DNA of 48,649 nt from Halochromatium salexigens (lineage in GTDB: Bacteria; Pseudomonadota; Gammaproteobacteria; Chromatiales; Chromatiaceae), in contig NZ_NHSF01000012.1 in the NCBI RefSeq assembly GCF_016653295.1, positions 1 through 48,649 of the forward strand, in the 5' to 3' direction. The notes under the pieces were generated by a model, which did not search any database, was not told the origin of the DNA, and worked only from the letters and a program-made list of their open reading frames with translations. The translations under genes were made by a program, and so were the position numbers. Below are positions 43,848-48,649 of this stretch, piece by piece; within the stretch, counting starts at the first letter, position 1; every line of letters begins with the position of its first letter.

Positions 43848-44532
43848 GGAACTGGGTGCCCCGGCTCGCGAGGAGGTGCGACGGATTCTCGCTGAACAAC
43901 GCGCCGCACAGCAGCGCGCCTCCGAACGCCTGCTTGGGCGCAGCGGGATTCCGGCGCGCTATCGCGACAAGACCTTTGCCAATTATCAGGTGACCACCGC
44001 AGAGCAGCGACGCGTGCTCGGGCTCTGTCGCGCCTATGCCAACCATGTACAGCGCGCGCCGCACGGCGATAGCCTGATCCTGGTCGGCACACCCGGTACC
44101 GGCAAGACCCATCTCGCCTGTGCGATCGTCGCCGAGGTGCTGACCGCGGGTCGCAGCGTCTTGTTGCTCTCGATGTCCGAGGTCTTACGGATGATGCGGG
44201 CGAGTTTTGCGTCCGATGCCGCCTACAGTGAACGCGAGGCCATCGCGCTGCTCACTCGCGTCGATCTGCTGGTCATGGATGAGGTCGGCATGGCGATCGG
44301 CAACGCTGACAAACGCCGGGCGATGCTGTTCGATGTGCTCGATGCCCGCTACAGCGACCTGCGCCCGACCGTGCTGGTCAGCAACCTGAGTCGCGATGAA
44401 CTCACCGACTACCTCGGCGAGCGACTCATGGATCGCCTCTGCGAAGGCGGCTCGGTGTTGATCGCCTTGGCCTGGGACAGTGATCGGCAACGACCCCGCT
44501 CATCGGGCTCGACGGTGCTGAAGAGCGTTTGA
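43753..44532 (+). CDS. DnaC-like helicase-loader ATPase
   Basis: 259 residues from ATG 43753, supported by AAGGGG seven bases upstream though it overlaps the DnaT-like gene by 95 bp. Walker A is GTPGTGKTHL (about 111-120), Walker B LLVMDEVG (about 173), and sensor-1-like VLVSNLSRDEL follows, all typical of DnaC/IstB-type AAA+ ATPases. Context with a DnaT-like protein rather than a transposase favours helicase loading over IstB function. A paralogue lies at 47354-48112. Confidence 0.87.
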   Translation: MKHVSDWPTKTTLREQLRSIKSTGCAPVMSLEELGAPAREEVRRILAEQRAAQQRASERLLGRSGIPARYRDKTFANYQVTTAEQRRVLGLCRAYANHVQRAPHGDSLILVGTPGTGKTHLACAIVAEVLTAGRSVLLLSMSEVLRMMRASFASDAAYSEREAIALLTRVDLLVMDEVGMAIGNADKRRAMLFDVLDARYSDLRPTVLVSNLSRDELTDYLGERLMDRLCEGGSVLIALAWDSDRQRPRSSGSTVLKSV

Positions 44533-44591
44533 GTCCGGGTGCCAAGGGCTTGTCTAACCGCGCCTGCTGGAGCGAATCACTCATGGTTGTC

Positions 44592-44774
44592 TCAATGCTC
44601 TGGGCAGGCTTCGTTTACTGAAGGTCGTCGGTGACGCCCTCCGGCACCACCAAGAGGGTGTTCGCAAGCCTTGCAGTGAACCGAGAGTGGCCACCGAACG
44701 CAGGTCTCCTGACTGTCGGTTTTCGACTCCGATGAGGCATCAGGTTCACAGGGCGAGCCAAAGTGGACCTTCAA
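44592..44774 (-). CDS. Possible small Cys-rich protein
   Basis: 60 residues starting TTG at 44774 with a GGGGG run about six bases upstream, 38 bp after the neighbouring 66-residue gene. The sequence is MKVHFGSPCEPDASSESKTD and a cysteine cluster (C..HCKAC...EACPEH) that could bind zinc. I do not recognise a family. The composition differs from random shadow frames, but support is limited. Confidence 0.35.
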   Translation of the reverse strand: MKVHFGSPCEPDASSESKTDSQETCVRWPLSVHCKACEHPLGGAGGRHRRPSVNEACPEH

Positions 44775-44812
44775 ACGCTGGCCCCCGCTGAGCAGCGCGA
44801 AGTAGGCGTGTG

Positions 44813-45013
44813 TCAGGGTGCGTCTTCGTAATCCACTCCGTGATGTTGAAGCCAGCTTCGGAAACGCTCGACCTTTCTCTCCAGGGAACAGGTCGGCGGG
44901 AGGGTGTCAAGATAGTGGCCAAAGGCCACACGAAGGTCCGTCTGTTCCTCCGGATCGAGACGCGTCCAAGGGCGTCGCTCGCTGTTCTCATGGCTGCTGT
45001 TCTCATTACTCAT
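44813..45013 (-). CDS. Hypothetical 66-residue protein
   Basis: Starts ATG at 45013 with AGAGGAG eight bases upstream, a strong ribosome binding site. The product is small and charged: SSHENSERRPWTRLDPEEQ, then LRVAFGHYLDTLPPTCSLE and FRSWLQHHGVDYED. It has the look of a soluble helical protein but no family is recognised. It is probably transcribed with the 44592-44774 frame on the same strand. Confidence 0.6.
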   Translation of the reverse strand: MSNENSSHENSERRPWTRLDPEEQTDLRVAFGHYLDTLPPTCSLERKVERFRSWLQHHGVDYEDAP

Positions 45014-45329
45014 GGCATCGCTCCTCTGTTAAAGGGCTTAGATCGACGGTGATGTCCCTGGGCGGGGCCGCCGGGAGACAACGATTTTCCATGCGGGCCG
45101 GGCTTCTGTCCTATCGACAGTGCTTGCGCCCGGAGCTCTCCGATGCGAATCCTCTTCGCACGGGCGTCAACACAACAATCCTTCCAGGGTTCCTTGACCG
45201 ATCCTCGATAGCCCTGTGATGCTCAAGATAGACCCCGCTGGACGCGCAGCGGCACTCGGATTCCGTCCCTGCATCCTGCCCGGCGTCGCGATTGCTCAGC
45301 TCAAGTCAGACTCGAAGAGAGAGTTCGCC
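45014..45329. other. Intergenic stretch without a supported gene
   Basis: This divergent region between the 66-residue gene and the membrane protein must hold both promoters. An in-frame extension of the membrane protein back to 45216 exists but lacks hydrophobic or family-like character. I see no other feature. Confidence 0.4.
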
Positions 45330-45941
45330 GTGTCCCAAGATCATCCTCCCATCGACTGGACCTATCCGCAGCCGCGCGCTGGGCTCGCGGGCGTGCTTGA
45401 CAAGCTCATCGGCCCCGGGGCGACCCGCGCTGAACGCCTGCTTCAGATCCTGGTCCCGTCGGTCGCGGCCATAGCGGCCCCGCTCTATGCTGCGACGATG
45501 GGTCAAAGCTGGTCCTGGGTGCAATACCTGCTCTGCATGGTGCTGGCCTTCGATCTGGTCGGCGGCGTGGTCACCAATGCGACCTCGAGTGCAAAGCGCT
45601 GGTACCACCGCAACGGTCAGGGGTTTGCTCAGCACGTCGGCTTCACGGCCGCGCACCTGTTGCATCTGCTCCTCGTGGCCTGGCTCTACCTGGACAACGA
45701 CTGGACCTGGGCTGCGATCGCAGGCGGTTATCTGCTCGCCGCCGCAGACCTGATCCTGATGGTGCCCGTTTATCTGCAACGCCCTACGGCCTTGATCCTC
45801 TACCTTGGCGGTTTGGTGGTTGGCCTATGGCTGCTTCCTACACCGCCGGGCCTCGACTGGTTCTTGCCGGTGTTCTACCTCAAGCTGCTAGTCAGTCACT
45901 TGCCACGCGAGGAACCTTATCGGCCTGTGACGGGCGACTGA
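45330..45941 (+). CDS. Hypothetical multi-pass membrane protein
   Basis: 203 residues from GTG 45330, preceded by a GAGAGAG purine run; an ATG at 45216 would add 38 unremarkable residues. About five hydrophobic segments include ILVPSVAAIAAPLYAAT, LLCMVLAFDLVGGVV, HLLHLLLVAWLYLDN and ALILYLGGLVVGLWLL. A conserved-looking NATSSAKRWYHRNGQG loop follows the second. No family is recognised. It could be host cargo carried by the element. Confidence 0.7.
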   Translation: MSQDHPPIDWTYPQPRAGLAGVLDKLIGPGATRAERLLQILVPSVAAIAAPLYAATMGQSWSWVQYLLCMVLAFDLVGGVVTNATSSAKRWYHRNGQGFAQHVGFTAAHLLHLLLVAWLYLDNDWTWAAIAGGYLLAAADLILMVPVYLQRPTALILYLGGLVVGLWLLPTPPGLDWFLPVFYLKLLVSHLPREEPYRPVTGD

Positions 45942-46503
45942 GGCGCGCCGACAGGCGTCTCAACCCGCCGGTTTACAGGTTCCGTCCGATGCCGTTCCTC
46001 GCTGCCATACCGAGCGCAGCGCACGAAACCAGAGGGTGCCGTCGCACTTGGAGACCGAACTCGTGCGCTCGAAAGGGGATCACGAGGACGCCAGCCGTCG
46101 CAGGCGTGCGATCTCAGATCGACCTGAACCTGTTGGTTACCCCACTGAGCATCGGCTGAGAGACGCTCGATCAGGTGAGACAACGCGCTGTTCTTATCGC
46201 TGCTGGCCCGAGCACCCTGGCGCCCGTCGTTTGACTGCTTAAGAGCAAGGCGGCTTTGGGTCTGGTCGGACACGCGAGCCGGCGCTTGAACGGCGCGGAC
46301 GATCGCACTCAACACCCGGAACAGCCCGCTGACTGACCGATCCTTGGAGATCGGATCAGCGTCTGCGCAGGCGATCACGGTTGAGATGAAGCCGCGCCTC
46401 TCGGGCAGACGAGCACCGCGCTGAAACGCGCTGGTGACCGGCAACGCCTCACTTGTCCCAGGTCGAATCTTGTCATCAAGAACGGCTGATGAATGGTGCT
46501 GAG
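45942..46503. other. Non-coding stretch before the palindrome array
   Basis: A leftward 175-codon frame (45917-46444) exists, but it overlaps the end of the membrane-protein gene, has no ribosome binding site that I can see and looks like chance coding in GC-rich DNA. I find no RNA gene. The last 60 bases lead into the palindromic repeats. Confidence 0.45.
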
Positions 46504-46823
46504 TAGGGAACTGAGTTCCCTAGATGACGGCTGAAGTAGGGAACTGAGTTCCCTAGATGGCAGCTGAAGTAGGGAACTGAGTTCCCTAGATGGCAGCTGA
46601 AGTAGGGAACTGAGTTCCCTAGATTGGGCTGAACTAGTGCAACGCTGCTGAAGTCCCGATACATGCTGACCACTCACAACATTGTCGATATTGGAGCTTG
46701 GGTACTTTCGGGTGGTATCGAATCTTTGGCAGCGTTGCACTAGGGAACTGAGTTCCCTAGATGGCGGCTGGAGTAGGGAACTGAGTTCCCTAGATTGGGC
46801 TGAACTAGGGAACTGAGTTCCTA
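46504..46823. repeat. Array of seven 19-bp palindromes (iteron-like)
   Basis: TAGGGAACTGAGTTCCCTA has two 9-bp arms around a central G. It occurs at 46504, 46537, 46570, 46603, 46741, 46774 and, with one C lost, 46806-46823. Copies are separated by similar 13-14 bp linkers (GATGGCAGCTGAAG or GATTGGGCTGAAC), giving a 32-33 bp period, about three helical turns. A 102-bp insertion splits the fourth and fifth copies. The phased palindromes suggest cooperative protein binding, for example at a replication origin or centromere-like site. Confidence 0.85.
46638..46739. mobile_element. MITE-like insertion inside the palindrome array
   Basis: A 102-bp non-coding element begins TGCAACGCTGC and ends with its inverse GCAGCGTTGCA. 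The imperfect terminal inverted repeats span about 25 bp with some 20 matches. It is flanked by CTAG on both sides (46634-46637 and 46740-46743), and removing it plus one CTAG restores a palindrome at the regular 32-bp spacing. A palindromic YTAR-type duplication is known for IS5 and IS701 families. No matching transposase is in the window. Confidence 0.8.
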
Positions 46824-47353
46824 AGTGAAATCCTGTATTGACAAGTCTGATTCACGCTCATTATTCCTATTGGTCATGGCGATGTTTTCATCTAAGTGAT
46901 TGACCGAAAATGTGAAATCGCCTTGATCATGCGCTTCGGCTTGACCGCTCAATGCGAGACGCAAACAGGCCGCTTGAGGCCGGTGAGGTGGATTCAGCGT
47001 CGCGTGCTTCTACAACATCTACAACAACAACGTCTTTATCTTTCTTCGTTTCTGTTGTTGTTGACGTTGATGGGATTCGCGCGCGACGAGCATGGCCTGA
47101 TCGATTCGCTCGGTGGCCGTCGATGCATCGGTTGCATCGCCATTCGCGTTGCGATGACCTTTGCCATTCATCGACTAGGCAACCGATGAAAAGCCGGTTA
47201 TAGTGCTCGCTGTCGTGAATGGCTGACGGTCGATGAGTCCGGCGTAATGAATGGGCTCAACCCTGCCGCGCGAATGGAATGAGGATCTCGCGCCGAGCAC
47301 GGATCGTCAGCCCGTGACCGCCATTGCCCACGCCCAGCCGCAGAGGTCAGCCC
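46824..47353. other. AT-richer region between the palindrome array and the second DnaC-like gene
   Basis: Just after the array lies TTGACA (46838-46843) with a weak TATTCC 18 bases later, a possible promoter. The next 70 bases are AT-richer than the surroundings, suitable for duplex opening. Further on, CAACAACAAC (47022-47031) and GTTGTTGTTG (47054-47063) can pair as a 10-bp stem with a 22-base loop. Two overlapping rightward frames here (from 46896 and 46952) have no recognisable domain; one could be the remnant of a DnaT-like partner gene, but I see no evidence for it. Confidence 0.45.
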
Positions 47354-48112
47354 ATGGACAAACACCTTCCGATCTCGCGCCATTCAGCGCAGCCGAATGG
47401 CGTTCGGCCTGTGGGTTTGCGGCCCGGATCACGCCTGGGGCTCCCCCTGCTGTCCGCCGAAGACCTCGCCGAGCGGGGTCGGCAGGAAGTGCGCAGCCTG
47501 CTGGCCACGCGGCGCCAGGCCCTCGAGCGCCAATGGCAGCGACACCAGGCCGCGAGCGGCATCCCTGAGCGCTTTCGTGGCAAAGGCTTCGCCGACTATC
47601 AGGCCGACAGCGCCGAGCAGGTGCTGGCGCGATCGATCTGCCAGGACTTTGCCTGCGCCCTCAGTGCTGGCCAACGACCCGGCGAAACCCTGCTGCTCCT
47701 CGGCGGCTCAGGCACCGGCAAGACCCATCTGGCCTGCGCCATCCTCGCGACCCTGGTGCGGGCCGGCCAGCGCGGCTGGTATGTCTCGCTGCCCAGCGCA
47801 CTGCGCAGTCTGCGCGACGCCCGCTCATCGCGATCCCAGGGCTCCGAGACCGAGGCCTTTGCGCAGCTCAGCGCGCCAGACCTGCTGGTGCTCGATGATG
47901 TGATCGATGCTCAGGACGAGACGCGCTCTGGACTGCTGTTCGAGGTGCTCGATGCCCGCTACGCGCAGCAACGCGCGACCATCCTGATCGGCGATCTGCC
48001 GGCGTCGCGGCTGGAACAGACGCTCGGCCCACGGATCATCGAGCGGCTCCACGAGGCGGGAACACGCCAGGTGTCCTTTAACTGGCCCAGCCACCGCCGC
48101 CGCGCAGGCTAG
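47354..48112 (+). CDS. DnaC-like helicase-loader ATPase, second copy
   Basis: 252 residues from ATG 47354 with GAGG seven bases upstream; ATG-less extension to 47324 is possible. Walker A GGSGTGKTHL (about 117) and Walker B LLVLDDV (about 177) are intact. Shared blocks with the 43753-44532 protein (GIP.R.R.K.F..YQ, TGKTHLACAI, LFEVLDARY) show they are diverged paralogues. Unlike the first copy it has no DnaT-like gene in front; instead the palindrome array precedes it. Confidence 0.85.
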   Translation: MDKHLPISRHSAQPNGVRPVGLRPGSRLGLPLLSAEDLAERGRQEVRSLLATRRQALERQWQRHQAASGIPERFRGKGFADYQADSAEQVLARSICQDFACALSAGQRPGETLLLLGGSGTGKTHLACAILATLVRAGQRGWYVSLPSALRSLRDARSSRSQGSETEAFAQLSAPDLLVLDDVIDAQDETRSGLLFEVLDARYAQQRATILIGDLPASRLEQTLGPRIIERLHEAGTRQVSFNWPSHRRRAG

Positions 48113-48240
48113 GGTCAAGCTCGACGAGCATCCGAGCCTGGATGCGATCCCAGCCACGCGCACCGGACCAGCATGCGACATTTCGCGATGGATGATCAAC
48201 AGCCCAGGTCTGGATAGGCATTCTGTATCATGCTTCCAGC

Positions 48241-48528
48241 ATGCACTCCCGTCGACGATTCCTCCAAGCCGCGTTTGGACTCGCCGCCCCCTGGCGATCC
48301 CTACAGGCGCAAGACCTGCCCTGCTGGCACTGGCCGCTCGAGCAGCGCCTGGCGCAACGGCTCATGGTCGGGTTTCGCGGTGCCGACCTCCGTGCTGACG
48401 ATCCCATCGTGCGCGATCTCCGGGTGCATCGCCTTGGCGGGGTCGTGCTGTTCGATCGCGATGGCCGCAACATCCGCTCGCCGCAGCAACTGCGCGCCCT
48501 GAGCCGACCCCTCTCGGCACTCAGGTGA
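48241..48528 (+). pseudogene. Glycoside hydrolase family 3 (NagZ-like) protein, truncated
   Basis: Only 95 codons remain. The product begins MHSRRRFLQAAFGLAAP, a twin-arginine signal, and continues with RLMVGFRG and HRLGGVVLFDRDG, the N-terminal strands of GH3 beta-N-acetylhexosaminidases. Family members run about 350 residues or more with the catalytic region further on. The frame stops at TGA 48526-48528 just after SPQQLRALSRP. The neighbouring tail of a leftward ORF suggests an insertion cut the gene. The remainder is outside the window or lost. Confidence 0.72.
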
Positions 48529-48541
48529 TTTCCAGAAACAG

Positions 48542-48649
48542 TTATACCGAGCAGGCAGGCTTGATCAAGATATCCCACTTCGGCAGATCGGGGTTGCGCA
48601 GTAGCCGCGCTTCGACCTCTCGCATGGCCTTCTTGGTGAGTTTGACGCC
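48542..48649 (-). CDS. C-terminal tail of a leftward, possibly transposase-related ORF
   Basis: The last 35 codons of a leftward frame end at TAA (48542-48544). The peptide reads GVKLTKKAMREVEARLLRNP then DLPKWDILIKPACSV. I recall similar tails on DDE-type transposases but cannot name the family. Its end lies 13 bp from the premature stop of the GH3 gene, consistent with an inserted element disrupting that gene. Confidence 0.4.
   Translation of the reverse strand, partial: GVKLTKKAMREVEARLLRNPDLPKWDILIKPACSV

Noticed and set aside
45917-46444. Leftward 175-codon open frame
   Set aside because: It overlaps the membrane-protein gene, has no recognisable domain and has the composition of antisense frames in GC-rich DNA.
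46375-46740. Leftward frame encoding a repeated RELSSLLQLPS peptide
   Set aside because: The peptide periodicity is only the translation of the palindrome array; the frame crosses the MITE, has no ribosome binding site and no domain.
46504-46823. CRISPR array
   Set aside because: The regular spacing is similar, but the linkers are nearly identical to each other rather than unique spacers, the repeats are near-perfect palindromes, and no cas gene is present.
37884-48649. Right attachment site (repeat of the tRNA-Gly 3' end)
   Set aside because: I looked for copies of GAGTCTCGTTTCCCGCTCCA and its parts to the right and found none convincing; TTTCCCGC near 41243 is an isolated match.

Overview
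The window is high-GC DNA whose gene complement fits a gammaproteobacterium. The set (egtBD ergothioneine genes, hemCD, argH, a DUF4912 gene next to glgA, gmhA/hldE, DUF6447 beside wbp-type sugar genes, amidoligase/glutaminase pair) suggests a purple-sulfur-type Chromatiales relative. That placement is an inference from gene content only; no rRNA or photosynthesis gene is present.

Positions 1-37,800 are mostly ordinary chromosome. In order: the 5' end of a DUF4338 (DruA-like) gene; a coupled leftward operon of Na+/H+ antiporter, SrkA-type kinase and lipoprotein hydrolase; a zinc-type dehydrogenase divergent from egtB-egtD-ubiD; an RRM protein; a Cu/Zn efflux permease with an HMA tail; an epimerase-like reductase; a Uma2 nuclease; a ferredoxin-type reductase; hemC-hemD; argH; DUF4912-glgA; heptose genes gmhA-hldE; yqaA; a phosphopantetheinyl transferase followed by an amidoligase and a class I amidotransferase; a hydrolase-OsmC fusion; a VWA protein with a DnaJ-type membrane protein; a mtaD-MotA/ExbB-OmpA operon divergent from mtnA-pgsA; and a surface-sugar locus. 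In the sugar locus a toxin-antitoxin pair has become joined in frame to a DegT-type aminotransferase, followed by DUF6447 and wbpA-like genes.

At 37,808 a tRNA-Gly(GCC) marks the left edge of an integrated element. A tyrosine integrase ends 22 bp past the tRNA and is preceded by an excisionase-like gene. Next comes a regulatory module: an FlhC/FlhD-like pair divergent from a CI-type repressor, with an 11-bp direct repeat in the shared promoter region. This arrangement resembles SetR/SetCD of SXT/R391-type integrative conjugative elements. A replication module follows: XRE regulator, winged-helix/DnaT-like protein and DnaC-like helicase loader. After small unknown genes there is a 320-bp array of seven 19-bp palindromes at 32-33 bp spacing, interrupted by a 102-bp MITE-like insertion with a CTAG duplication. 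A second, paralogous DnaC-like gene follows. The window ends in a truncated Tat-exported glycoside hydrolase family 3 gene, cut off beside the tail of a leftward, probably transposon-related ORF. The right end of the element was not found.

The least ordinary parts are the FlhDC/repressor switch, the palindrome array with its insertion, the paired DnaC loaders, and the PIN-aminotransferase fusion.
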